From: Aradus depressus
Lineage: Eukaryota; Arthropoda; Insecta; Hemiptera; Aradidae
Length of the DNA stretch: 64,000 nucleotides
Direction of reading: 5' to 3'
NCBI GenBank assembly: GCA_963662175.1
Contig: OY759216.1
Location: 50,609,087 to 50,673,086 of the forward strand
In this document: piece after piece, positions 39,931 through 49,975 of the stretch
Numbering within the stretch: the first letter of the stretch is position 1
Layout of the letters: each line of letters opens with the position of its first letter
Notes under the pieces: model-generated
Told to the model about the DNA's origin: nothing
Databases searched by the model: none
What the model saw: only the letters and a program-made list of their open reading frames with translations
Position numbers and translations under genes: made by a program

Positions 39931-40084
39931 AAGAGGGTATTCAACAAAGGCCATGTGGCCCATGATTTAATGTCTTTCTAATAATGGTATGTAAACGTAA
40001 TACCGTCACAGAAAAATCTTCACAATTGAGGTGTCGGTCTAATACATACTGACTGTGTCGAACGTTGCTTAGCACAGGTGCTCA

Positions 40085-40223
40085 CTGTGGAAGTCTTGTA
40101 TTATGCCTAGCGGTATTTTGTTACGAAGGACCATTGCTCAACGTCCCAAACGAAGGATGGCATGATCAAGGTTTTTTTACCTCGCAGATGGAAAAAAAAA
40201 TTAAGTTGTCCGAGGTTCGAACC
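40085..40223 (-). mobile_element. Family A SINE, middle piece
   Basis: GGACCATTGCTCAACGTCCC, the hairpin remnant TTTTTTTACCTCGCAGATGG, and a B box (complement GGTTCGAACC at about 40213). The head beyond the B box and the 3' half are absent. Confidence 0.6.
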
Positions 40224-40769
40224 AATTTAAATACTATTTAGAAATATATAATTTTTTTCTTTAAATCCGCCACTAAGTGGATGCATGACGGGTTGCGCCA
40301 CTGATGTGATGTTGCTAAGGCCTTGATGTTACCTCATGTCCTGACGACCCCCCGCGGCTCCATCAGACACCTCCTTCATACATCCCTCATATATATGTAA
40401 ACCTCTCGTACCCCCCTCTTCTATAGGCAGGTAACAAGATGCGTTGCTCCCCAGCCCCCCGGGGGAGTATGTTTATATTCTTCAAGAAAATACCTACCCA
40501 CTTCCACTTCTTGCCCTCTTTGAGCTCCCTGTGCCTCCTCCCCCTAGACTCAAAGAAAGCCCCTTTTTGATATCCTTCATGCTACAACAGTTAAATACAT
40601 GACAATTCATGGATGGTCCTCATAAACAATACACGAATCGCTGTGTTGGCTATATTCCCTGCTAGTTTATGTTTTAAAAGTAACATATCATATTTCTCCC
40701 TCTTAACAATATCAGGGAGAAAGAAGTCAAAATAATAGAAATAACTAAACATTTATTCTCTCTTTTGGA
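40224..40769. other. No gene seen
   Basis: A locally GC-richer patch (40350-40560, with CAGCCCCCCGGGGGAG) has no open frame of note on either strand. Confidence 0.4.
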
Positions 40770-41092
40770 GGAATGTATAATTTTATGCTTTCCAACCCCC
40801 TGATTTCAAAAATTAAAAAAAAAAAAAACTGTTGTCTGGATGTGTGTATACCTGTCAACACGATAGCTCCCTATAAAATGAAAGTATTTACATTACATCC
40901 CAGAGGCTTAACACAACTAACTGCTGTGGTAATGAAGATCCTCACAGAAATTAAGCATTAGGATTCAGAAGTGCCTATGTAAATCAATTGTTGATTTTTA
41001 AGTAATTAGGTTTTTAAGGGGGGACGGAAACTTAATTGACTAATCGGTGATGGGCGACCAAATTGTCGGTGATTCACCGACGCTTTTTTTTT
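40770..41092 (+). repeat. Family B repeat, internally deleted
   Basis: 5' part (TTTATGCTTTCCAACCCCC, CTGTCAACACGATAGC), one module, then the 3' end CGGTGATTCACCGACGC and poly-T. Several modules are missing. Confidence 0.6.
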
Positions 41093-41578
41093 CAGAATGT
41101 ATAGACAGTGGTAGAAGAGTATGTACGTATGTACTGTTCTGGTTATTATGTATCATTTCGAACATCTTAATACTCCAAAATATTGATTGACAATTAACCT
41201 CAATTCGGACAATGTTTTTCACTGGATGGCTTCACTGGAACCTAGCGGCTTTGTGCTGAAAACTCTATCCCGGGTTTGAACTCTGCTCGCATTGAAACAT
41301 GCATCAATTATCCTTTCACACACCAGGAAACTGAACAAGGTAAAACAAGCAATGTACACCGATTTTGAGGAACAAATATTGAATTTTCATAACAAGCTAC
41401 AATATAATACCTAACTAATCTAGTTTTCTGGGAATTCCCTTCATTAACCGCTATGGGAAACCTTCAGTTTATGTTGATAATTATATTAAAATGTATTATA
41501 CATTTGTATCATATACACATCATCAGTGGAAAAGAATGAATTTATTTATTTATTATTTTTTTTTTTTAAAGTAAAAAA

Positions 41579-41693
41579 GTTATTTACACCAAAACAAACT
41601 AAAATATTATATCTAAACACAATTTATTTATTTTATTTTATTACAATTGTCTGTGTTTAGATATAATATTATAGTTTGTTTTGATGCAAATAA
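41579..41693. repeat. Hairpin with about 42-bp arms
   Basis: The arm TATTTACACCAAAACAAACT...ATCTAAACACA is the near-complement of TGTGTTTAGAT...GTTTTGATGCAAATA, around an AT-rich loop of 30 bp. It looks like a small foldback element. Confidence 0.75.
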
Positions 41694-41859
41694 TTTAAAA
41701 GTTAATTAGTTTAGCCACATTAAGCTTAGTGTCATATCTTTACTGATAATGCATATGCATATGTCAATACAGGTCTTGAAGAAGACAAACTCAGTGCCGA
41801 AAGCATGGCAGAAATTCTGCAAGTATGTTTGTAATTGAGTCTCGGACTAAATTGGTCAC

Positions 41860-42100
41860 AATTATCGTCTGACCGGCCAAAATCTAATGAGATATAAGTT
41901 AGCATTTGTGACTTTCCAAATTTCAAGTTCATAGCAACAATCTTTCGCTCACAACTTTCCAATCACACATATACTGACAAACATCTTCACGAAAATGGCC
42001 AAAATGTATTTAAGGGACTTTGAAACGTGAGAATTCGTTTAAACCTCGATCTCGGATTTCGCACGATTGCAATACTTTCTCATTCTATAGGCCAAGTAAA
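41860..42100. repeat. Dispersed repeat D
   Basis: Shared with about 56990-57210: AATCTAATGAGATATAAG, CCAAATTTCAAGTTCATAGC, then GGGACTTTGAAACGTGA and GCAATACTTTCTCATT. Reverse pieces occur near 53480-53560 and 63220-63290. Non-coding. Confidence 0.55.
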
Positions 42101-42243
42101 AATATCAATTTTTATTCTTAATTGAGTACAACTATGAGTATTATTGGTAAAAAAAGAAAATAAATCCTTCAATTAAGGTAGGTTAAAGTATAAGGGGGGG
42201 TGGTTGGTTTTGGGCTTAGGGGCTGTAGATATGGATTGTAGAA

Positions 42244-42264
42244 GCGCATGCGCGGGGCTCAGTC
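42244..42264 (+). promoter_or_regulatory. NRF-1-like site and initiator upstream of exon
   Basis: GCGCATGCGC (42244-42253) is the palindromic NRF-1/Erect-wing core in otherwise AT-rich DNA. GCTCAGTCG (TCAGTC at 42259-42264) matches the arthropod initiator TCAGT. A second TCAGTT lies near 42306. Both precede the signal-peptide exon by 30-90 bp. Motif matches only. Confidence 0.45.
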
Positions 42265-42333
42265 GAGCAGTAGGTGAGCCGGTGGGTCTATGCCTCTCCT
42301 CTCAGATCAGTTGGCTCCTGGAGTCCACCAAGG

Positions 42334-42409
42334 ATGCCTTCTAGCTCTGTTCTTATACTCATTATCGCCGTCGCGGTCGCTCTCTCTGCCGCTAAGATCT
42401 CTGACGAAG
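42334..42409 (+). CDS. Candidate first coding exon with signal peptide
   Basis: ATG at 42334 in good context (CACCAAGGATGC) opens 25 codons: a short N-region, a hydrophobic core VLILIIAVAVALSAA, then KISDE. This is a standard secretory signal with a likely cut after the alanine pair. The frame then meets AAG|GTACAAA, a fair 5' splice donor, at 42409/42410, leaving a phase 1 intron, common after signal-peptide exons. GC content is higher than around it. No transposon family seen here shares this sequence, so a host gene for a secreted or membrane protein is my best reading. Downstream exons are not certain, so the protein cannot be named. Confidence 0.5.
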
Positions 42410-42785
42410 GTACAAAAATTGATATTTCATATTTTTGACAACTAAATATTTGCCACATATCTAAGATAAGTTCTTCATTGATGAATTCCTTTTATTAATA
42501 TCAATTATTATTATCCTTATTTTACAACATTGTTACTTTTTTTTTAACATAATGTTTTGTATTTTTTATCGCCTATTATATATAAATATCGTCGAAATGA
42601 AGAAACGTTTTGAATAGCTCTCCTATTACTTTTTACTATTCCTAATACCTTTTCTATTACTATTTAATATTCCTAACACCTCTTTTATTTTTTTTTAGAT
42701 GTCTATTTATATCCACTTTTCAATAAAGATTAAATTCCTTTGAGGAGTACACGGCCAGCTAGCGATTTGTCAAAGAATGAAACTA

Positions 42786-43131
42786 TTTCTACAGTTAGCT
42801 AAGTTATTGTGCTTATGCCCGGGCTTTAACTAACAATAAGAGGTCATATCGCCTACTGACAGAGCGTTGTTTCGTTGCTCTGGTGGACGAGAGCGCGACT
42901 CTACAGTGGGAGATATCAATTTTGCCTATCTATGTTCATTCATCTAAGGTAGAGAGAGGTCTTTAACGAGTTCCGGAGATGGTACATGCTTGGGATCATC
43001 GCTTAACGACCCACGCAAAGGACGGTGTGCTCAAGGTCTTTCATCTCTCAGATAAAAAACCTGAAGTTCCTCGGCTGGGTTTCAGATGCCAAGCACGCTT
43101 CCTCCGAGCTACCGGCGCCCCTTTTTCTACA
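42786..43131 (-). mobile_element. Family A SINE, complete but diverged
   Basis: Flanked by TTTCTACA at 42786-42793 and 43124-43131, a probable 8-bp duplication. The SINE (about 42794-43123) has a recognisable 3' end (ATGCCCGGGCTTTAAC), body, weakened hairpin, decayed B box and GGGCGCCGGTAGCTCGGAGG head. If the signal-peptide exon is real, it lies in that gene's first intron. Confidence 0.75.
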
Positions 43132-43479
43132 TTTTAGGTCTGAAAGAAAAGATATCGTATAAATATTTTCTGCTCTATATTTGAAATATCTTCTTATCTT
43201 TATCTAAAAAAAAGCGAAAAATATTCTTGGAAGTTCTTCAATCTTGACACAACGTGAAATGGTGATCACTCGTCCCGTGTCTATTTCATACACTACATTT
43301 ACGTATTACATTAAACTAATTGAAAATAATTATTCATTTTTACGTTGAGATAATGGGGAGACTATACATTTATAGTAATCGTGATTAAAATAAAATTATA
43401 TTCACAATAATTTTATTTCTTCAAAGAAGTGAGAATTTCATTTTGTTTCATGATATATTTTTGTCGTTATGAAATCAGT

Positions 43480-44735
43480 CGCAAATGGATATTGAATTTT
43501 CACCGGAATTTCATGTTTGCCGAACTCCTAATTCCCAAAATGAAAAAAACAAATTGTGGTCTTTGTGTGTGTCTGTGAACATGGTAACTCCCAATATAAT
43601 GAATTTATGGACACGAAGCTTATATGTGCATCCAGATATCCACAAGGACGATACCTACTGACAAATCGGGAAGAAGGAAGAGAGGGGATTAGTGGGCTGG
43701 CTTAACACATACACACACACACACAAAAAAAACTTAATCATTGCCGTTGTAATGAATTTATGGACAGGAAATTTTATATGTAAATTTAAAACCCCGTAAT
43801 ATCTTATTGACATTTATTAATTTTCCCTAATCTAGTGGATATATCGACAAAAACCTTAGTATGAGGATTCTTAACACTTTAGTACACGCCGCGGCACTCC
43901 GTGCGGCGAATTTACTTAATTTAGACTTTCGCGGTCCCTATGTTTAATAACAAGCTAATCCCCACTTCCTTTCTTCAATGACATGTCTATGAATGAACAC
44001 AAGTAGCGCATTGATCTGATATTTTATCAGTCGGTAACAACAGGTCAAAGTGGAAGGGACAACAATTGCGGCACTGTATACCGGCCTGTGTTAGAATGGA
44101 AGTTTTTTTTATATTTTATTTCTATTTGTTTTCTTTATAACTTAGTATATTTTTATGTTATAGTTAATTTTTTTTCATGAACTACTAATTTATAATTAAA
44201 TAAAAATAATTAGCTGTTAATTAATTAATTTTAATTAATTAAAAAACTAAAAAATAATTAATTATTAATTTTTTATTTTTTTCCTTGTACCTACGACTAA
44301 TTTATAATAACAATAAACTATTTATAATTAATTATATTGTTCTTCATTTGTACTATAATAAGATGTTTTTCTTTACTTCAATATAAGTAATTCTTAAACA
44401 TTGTTTGAAAGGTTCAATTTTTGTTATGTTTTTTTAAACAATTTTGTATTTTTTTTTTCAATAAAGTTTTTAAAAACATTGTTATGCATTGAGTACGCCT
44501 AATAATAACTTTTTGGAGTTGTATGGGGTGCAAAACTGCTGAAAAACTCAGTAGTTAAGCATGCGGTACTGAGTGCCGCGCGAGTGTACTAATGTAACAA
44601 TGAAAGGCGAGTGTACTAGAGGGTTAATTTTTATTCGGAACGGTTTATTGGTTTTGGAGGTAAGGCGAAAATTTAATTGATGAATTCGTTTTAGGGAAGT
44701 ACATTGCTGGCGATTCCCCTAAATTATTTTTAGTT
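43480..44735 (+). repeat. Family B repeat split by a piggyBac-like element
   Basis: The 5' portion (43480-43870: CATGTTTGCCGAACTCC, GTGTCTGTGAACATGG, two modules) ends at AGTATGAGGATTC. The 3' portion resumes at 44628 (GGTTTTGGAGG, AGGGAAGTACATTGCTGG, GATTCCCC). Together they make a copy of about 500 bp. Confidence 0.75.
43871..44627. mobile_element. piggyBac-like non-autonomous element
   Basis: Flanked by TTAA at 43871-43874 and 44624-44627. The right end reads inward CCCTCTAGTACACTCGC, as expected for piggyBac (CCC start); the left end is CACTTTAGTACACGC, decayed by two or three bases. Subterminal inverted motifs CGCGGCACTCCGTGCGG and CGCGGCACTCAGTACCGC lie just inside. The 749-bp interior is very AT-rich with no transposase frame. 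Confidence 0.8.
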
Positions 44736-45386
44736 TTCTTTTAAAAATATGTTATTTATTACACCATGTTTAAAGATATTCTCTCAAATTCACGAAGCAC
44801 ACTCTCCTTTTTCCAAGTGTTCATCATGTAACTGATTAGGTTTCAGCCTTTGTCTCTGATGAGATCTATCGATATATACTCATTACATTCGGATCGATCA
44901 AAACCAATTACTTCGTCTTCTAGCAATATCGCCACAGGCCTTCACGCATTGTAATTAGATTGACTGACGTTTGTAATGTACATTTGTACTCTATACCGTT
45001 CAGTATGAAGCCTCTGACTATTTGTACTATAGGGACGTACGTTTTGTACTTGAAGATGAAGGTAAAATAAATGTAAAATGATTAAATGATTTATGTATGG
45101 AATTTTAACTCAGAATATGTGAATTCGCAGTCCAAAAATATTACTTGGTCGAAAAAAATGATCATTCCCTTTAAACAATTCGGATAGAAACGCTACCCAC
45201 TTTAAATAATACAATAATAAAATTACTTCTACATAATATATTTGAATTATTATTACTTATTTATTTATTTTATTAATTATGTAGATAATGATACTTAACA
45301 TTTTTTGTAGAGCTATTGTGAAACACTTAATAAAAAATAAAGAAAAACGTATGTATTTTAATATTGTATATTTCACAAATTATACA
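44736..45386. other. Mostly AT-rich; possible second exon
   Basis: Contains CTGAT...TTTCAG (44841-44846) followed by 25 open codons ending TAG at 44921-44923 if joined in phase to the 42334 exon. Otherwise AT-rich. See the finding for its limits. Confidence 0.2.
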
Positions 45387-45759
45387 TAAAATATTATAGG
45401 TTAGGTTAGGTTTGATAATTCATGCCCGGGTTTTAACTACGAGGTCATATCGCCTACTACCAGAACGCTCTTTCGTCACTCTGGTGGACATGAGCCCGAC
45501 TCTACTGTGGGAGTCCTAAATTTTGCCTACGCTGAATTTTTATTCACCTAGGGCAGGGTCTCTCTTTAACGAGTACCTGACATCGTACAGGCTCGGGACC
45601 ATCGCTTAACGTCCCATCCGAAGGATGGCGTGCTTAAGTTTCTTTTACCTCCCAGATAAAATAAACTAAGGGCTTCGGTCGGGTTTCGAACCCACGACCT
45701 TGAGCTCAGAAAACAAGCACTCATACCAGTGAGCTATCGGCGCCCTCTAAAATATTATA
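45387..45759 (-). mobile_element. Family A SINE, complete with target duplication
   Basis: TAAAATATTATA flanks the element at 45387-45398 and 45748-45759. The SINE (45399-45747, 349 bp) has a full head (A box in GATAGCTCACTGG, B box GGGTTCGAAACCC), hairpin, body and a tail read on the plus strand as GGTTAGGTTAGGTTT. It is the best reference copy here because both ends are fixed by the duplication. Confidence 0.92.
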
Positions 45760-45852
45760 TATACAAGAAATAGACAATATTTTTTTAATATATACGTTTT
45801 TCTTTATTATGTAGGCAACGTTTATTTTACAGGGTACACTGAATTAATTGAT

Positions 45853-46835
45853 GAAGTACGTATTTCTGGAGTTGTATGTGTGTAAAGTTTTCTAAAAAAA
45901 CGTAAGTAAGTAGTTTGTATTGTGTCGGGTACTGTGTGTATCATAAGATCGTTATGAAGTGTTCTGTTGTTTATGTATGGGGGGCACTGTGTTATCAGTC
46001 TCAGGGTTTTTGACTGAAATGCCTGAATTCGTTTGATGTTGGATGTTTTTGCTGAACCGTATATCTGTGATCCGTATGTCCATAATGGTCTAAGTAAGTA
46101 AGTATAACAGTTCCGTTTTTGTGTCATGTCTAATTTTGATCGCCTATTTAGAAGTCCGTAGAGTATTTTGAGTCGACGGTTCAGCGTGTTTCGTGTGAGA
46201 CGTGTGTGAGGATTCCATTCAGTCTTCGATCCAATGTCAGTCCTAGGTATCGTACAGTATTAGTTTGAGGGAGGGGCTTGTCGTAGATGAAAACGGGGGG
46301 GCATGTTTCTCGTCGAAGTGTAAATGTGATGTGCTGTGATTTTTCTGTATTTAGTTTTATTTTCCATGTGTTGCACCAGTTTTCAATTTGTGTGAGATGG
46401 TGTTGTAGTGTAAATGAGGCGTGTATGTGAAGATCAGCAGCAGCTAAGATGGCGGTGTCATCGGCGTATGTAGCTGTCATTGTGTGGATGGAGGTGGGCA
46501 TGTCAGATGTCTATATTGTATATAATAAAGGAGCTAAGACAGAACCCTGCGGTACACCCGCCAATATGGGTCTTATTGAGGAGATAACAGAGCCCTGACG
46601 GACGGCGAAGTATCTGTTTGTTAGATATGAATGAATGATTAAGTAATATGTGTGAGGAAGCAACGGTCTCAATTTATAAAGAAGTCCCACGTGCCAAACC
46701 CGGTCAAAAGTCTGACTTACATCAAGGAACGCCCCCGTTGCATAGAACTTTCTTTCTAGGGCAGACGCCACGTAATCCACAACCCTGTGTAACTAGTGTA
46801 TTGTGGAGTGATACTGAGCGGAAGCCAAACTGAAA
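45853..46835 (-). pseudogene. Jockey-like LINE fragment, frameshifted
   Basis: Same family as 16755-17758 but reaching further 5'. It includes FLDVSQTFDRVWH, GVPQGSVLAPLLYTI and the catalytic TYADDTAILAAADLH. Frame breaks occur near 46505 and near 46216, where one base is lost relative to the sister copy. The 3' UTR and tail are missing; the left end is near a SINE. Confidence 0.85.
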
Positions 46836-46964
46836 AACTTAAAACTTAAAAACAAAAAGTTGAAATGTCAACAGTTGAATCATTTTACCTGTTTTATTTA
46901 ACGGATGCTTTGTACTAGCTATTAAAATAATTATTTTGAATTAAGTAAATTTAAATAAATTACT

Positions 46965-47206
46965 TCTGCGTAGACATTCAAAACTACCCTTGACTGCTAC
47001 AGATTTCTAATCAAGCCACACTGGATAAACGGCTCACAAATATATGGTTCAGCTAAAACATCTAACCTTCAACGAATTCAGGCTTTCCAATCAAAGTCAC
47101 TCAGACGCATTACACAATGGTAACCATTCCTAAGCAACAGAACACTCCACAATGATAAATTCAGTACACGGCACAATTCCAGGACTTTAACAGACCTTTC
47201 CGGAAA
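46965..47206 (+). pseudogene. LINE fragment, part 1 of a split copy
   Basis: Plus-strand decayed coding similar to 27530-27760 (CTTCTGCGTAGACATTCAAA, GGCTCACAAATATATGGTTC, CAATCAAAGTCACTCAGAC). A family A SINE follows, and the LINE continues at 47744. Confidence 0.7.
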
Positions 47207-47210
47207 CGCC

Positions 47211-47495
47211 TATAGCTCAGAGATAGAGTGCTAGTCTACTAAGTTTAATATCGCAAGTACGAAACCCGGCCGAGGCTCTTAAGTTTTTTTATCTGGGAGG
47301 TAAAAAACCTTAAGCACAAAGTCTTGCGGCTAGAGCTTTAAGTGAGTCACGTACTCGACAAAGACTCGTTACCCTAGGTAACAAAATTTAGGTCTCCTGT
47401 ACAGTCGGGCTCATGTACCGGTCATAGGCGATATATGTATTTAGGTCTTCCTCAGTACAGTCGGGCTCATGTACCGGTCATAGGCGATATATTTC
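47211..47495 (+). mobile_element. Family A SINE inserted in a LINE
   Basis: Head CGCCTATAGCTCAGAG, a weak B box, hairpin TTTTTTTATCTGGGAGG TAAAAAACC, and body. Its 3' end is odd: a 56-bp segment (ACAGTCGGGCTCATGTACCG onward) is tandemly duplicated at 47401 and 47457, and the usual tail is missing. Confidence 0.75.
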
Positions 47496-47743
47496 ACAAT
47501 TTATAAGTTCATGGATGGGGACATATATGTTATTCCTGTTCCCCATCTGAGTCACAACTCAGAGTTGTAACTTGTTAAATTGTTTTTGAAATCTTATTTA
47601 CCTATTAAAAATGTTTGAATTATGTTGTTTCTTAAATTATTTTACCAGACTGCAGGGGGGACAACCTCGAAAACCGGCTAAAAAAAATCTGTGAGAGGTC
47701 AGACTATATTTTTATTTTGCAACTTGTGAAAAAAGATACACTC

Positions 47744-47960
47744 AATTTTTTTCACCACACTTGCCGCATAATCCTTCCAGGAGACTGAAGTCGAGATGGA
47801 AACTTGACTGCTATAATCCCAAATTGCAACCCATAATTTCTGGAAGCTTAACATCATAGTACCCCATCCATTGTCTTCAAATATCGTCTTGAGGAGCTAC
47901 CGCTGGGTGGCCTTCCTCTCTCACGCCAATCACGTGTCAATCACCGCTTCCTCTTGGTAG
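47744..47960 (+). pseudogene. LINE fragment, part 2 (end of ORF2 and 3' UTR)
   Basis: CACCACACTTGCCGCATAATC, CAGGAGACTGAAGTCGAGA, then 3' UTR motifs GGCCTTCCTCTCTCACGCC and CTTCCTCTTGGTAG match 27812-28040. Coding is broken. Confidence 0.7.
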
Positions 47961-47964
47961 TTCC

Positions 47965-48640
47965 AACCAAAGTTATGAAATCGCTCAAAACTTTGATGCG
48001 GAGTTTTCAACGAACTTTCATGGTTCCCGACCTCCAGGTTACAAGCATGAAAAAAAGAAATGCTGTCTGTGTGTCTATGACGACAATTCCCAATAAAATG
48101 AGTGTATCAAAACGAAATTTTATACGCGAATCCAGAAAGTAACGACGAGATCTCTTGTTTTTCAGCCAAATCGACCAAAGGAGATGGGGAATTAGGGGAT
48201 AGGCTTAAATAAAAACACTAATAACTGCCGTTGTAATGAATGTATTCGTACAAATTTAATATATGAATTCAAAACCCAACGAGGACGATATTAGTTTTCA
48301 GAGGAATCGACAGAAGTGAAGGGGGGATCAGAAGGGGCTCAACTCTTAAAGCATCGACTTGAAATTTCATATTTAAAGTCAAAACTCAATGAAAACATAA
48401 CCTGTCAAATGTCAGCGATATCAGCTGAAGGGAGGGGGCTCAATTCGAAAACCCTAATAACTGCTGATGTAGTGCATTTATCGACACAAAATTTAGTATG
48501 AGGATTTAGGAGCCTATGTAAGTCGACTGTTGAATGTTAGATCAAATGGTCAACTGGTTTTGGAGGGGGAGCAAAAAGATAATTAATTAATCGTTCTGTA
48601 GAAATACATTGCCGGTGATTCCCCGCCAAATTTTTGAAAA
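47965..48640 (+). repeat. Family B repeat, near complete forward copy
   Basis: ATGCGGAGTTTTCAACGAAC, CATGGTTCCCGACCTCC, three modules, TCAGCGATATCAGCTGAAGG, CAACTGGTTTTGGAGG, and GCCGGTGATTCCCCGCC near the 3' end. Confidence 0.75.
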
Positions 48641-49183
48641 TACCAAGGTGTTTATCTTTGTCATCTTAGTGCCTTTCAAAATTGTGCCTTGAGGAACACT
48701 CAGCAGTAACCCGTGGTAGCATCTCTACGCCAGACACGATCTGTAATCTTCTTGAGGGATAATGGGGTGAATGGGGGTTTAGGATATTGCCAACTTCGAC
48801 TTATAACACCAACTTCGACTTATAAAACAGGAAAAATAAATTTGAATGACATGAAAATTATGAACAAATGAATTTTCATTTTCTTCAATTATTTTATTTT
48901 TATTTATATTTGCATTTGTTATTGTTGTTTATTTATTTTATTTTACTTTATTTAATTTTTTTATAATTTTATTTTATTTTATTTTTATTTTCCATGTTGT
49001 GACCTGATGAAGGGATGAAAGAACGTCCCGAAATTTCGTCGTGATGGAAACACTTCCGGAAGAATTATAAAAATATTTACCATAACTTCATTAAAATTAA
49101 AAATTGTAACTACTGTCTATATTTTGTAGTATTATTATTTTGTACCAATTTCTTTTTTAGTATTTATTTATTCATTTTTGGAG
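48641..49183. ncRNA. Spacer with a hammerhead-like ribozyme motif (49001-49046)
   Basis: CTGATGA (49004-49010) and CGAAATTTCGTC (GAAA at 49030-49033, GTC at 49038-49040) bracket a stem II GGGATG / CGTCCC that pairs at all six positions (one U-G). One A precedes the stem. Stem III would be very short and stem I partly paired (GAC with GTG...), as described for hammerheads in Penelope-like elements. Cleavage is unproven. The rest of the stretch is AT-rich without a gene. Confidence 0.35.
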
Positions 49184-49400
49184 GGCGCCTCAGTGGATGC
49201 ATGCTTGCTTACTGAGCTCAAGATCGCGGGTTCGAAATTCGGCCGAGGCCCTTAGTTTATTTTATCTGAGAGGTAAAAATAACTTGAGCACACCGTTCTT
49301 GGAATCGGACGCTAAGCGATGGTCCCGAGCTTGTGCGATGTCAGATACTCGTTGAAGACCATATCTTAGGGAAGTAAACCTAAATAGGCAACATTTAGGA
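49184..49400 (+). mobile_element. Family A SINE, head and body
   Basis: GGCGCCTCAGTGGATGC head (A box partly deleted), B box region GGGTTCGAAATTCGG, hairpin TTTATTTTATCTGAGAGG, then body to ATTTAGGACTCCCACAG, where it becomes part of a tandem array. Confidence 0.75.
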
Positions 49401-49654
49401 CTCCCACAGTTGAGGGAACACGGAAGGGATAGAAGCATTGGATACTAAGTCTCTAGGTATAATAAACTAGCCCTACCAAAATTTAGGACTTCCACAGTTG
49501 AGGGAACACGGAAGGGATAGGAACATTGTATACTAAGTATCTAGGAATATACACCAGCCCTACCAAATTTAGGACTCCCACAGTTGAGGGAAAACGGAAG
49601 GGATAAGAGCATTGTATACTAAGTCTCTAGGTATAATAAACCAGACCTACCAAA
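49392..49654 (+). repeat. 85-89 bp tandem repeat seeded by SINE sequence
   Basis: Three units beginning ATTTAGGACTCCCACAGTTG at 49392, 49481 and 49566, followed by GGAACACGGAAGGGATAG and TAAGTCTCTAGGTATAATAA. The first 17 bp of each unit are SINE body; the rest is not. Confidence 0.9.
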
Positions 49655-49772
49655 ATTACTAATTACTAATCACGTGTGTGTCGGATTCTAAGAGTTAAGA
49701 ATTGTTTATGTATCTAATTCATAAGCTATCTTAATGTATACATTTTTGACGTATCTTATTATCATGTTGAGG

Positions 49773-49975
49773 CGCTGATAGCTCCGAGGTAACGTGCTTG
49801 CCTACTAAGCTCAAGATCGCTGGTACATAATTCACTCCTTCGGATGGGACGGACGTTATGCTATGGTTCCCAAGCCTGTACGATGTCATATGTGATATTC
49901 ACACTTCCATGTTCCCCAGAGCGACAAAAGAGCGTTATGGTAGTAGGCGATATGACCTACCTATGACTAACTAGT
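49773..49975 (+). mobile_element. Family A SINE, internally deleted
   Basis: Head GGCGCTGATAGCTCCGAGG and GCTCAAGATCGCTGG, no hairpin, then CCTTCGGATGGGACG, a shortened body and the 3' end GTAGTAGGCGATATGACC. Confidence 0.7.

Noticed and set aside
41760..41820. Another hammerhead-like motif (CTTGAAGAAGAC...GCCGAAAGC)
   Set aside because: It lacks the essential CTGANGA box, so the resemblance is limited to the GAAA side.
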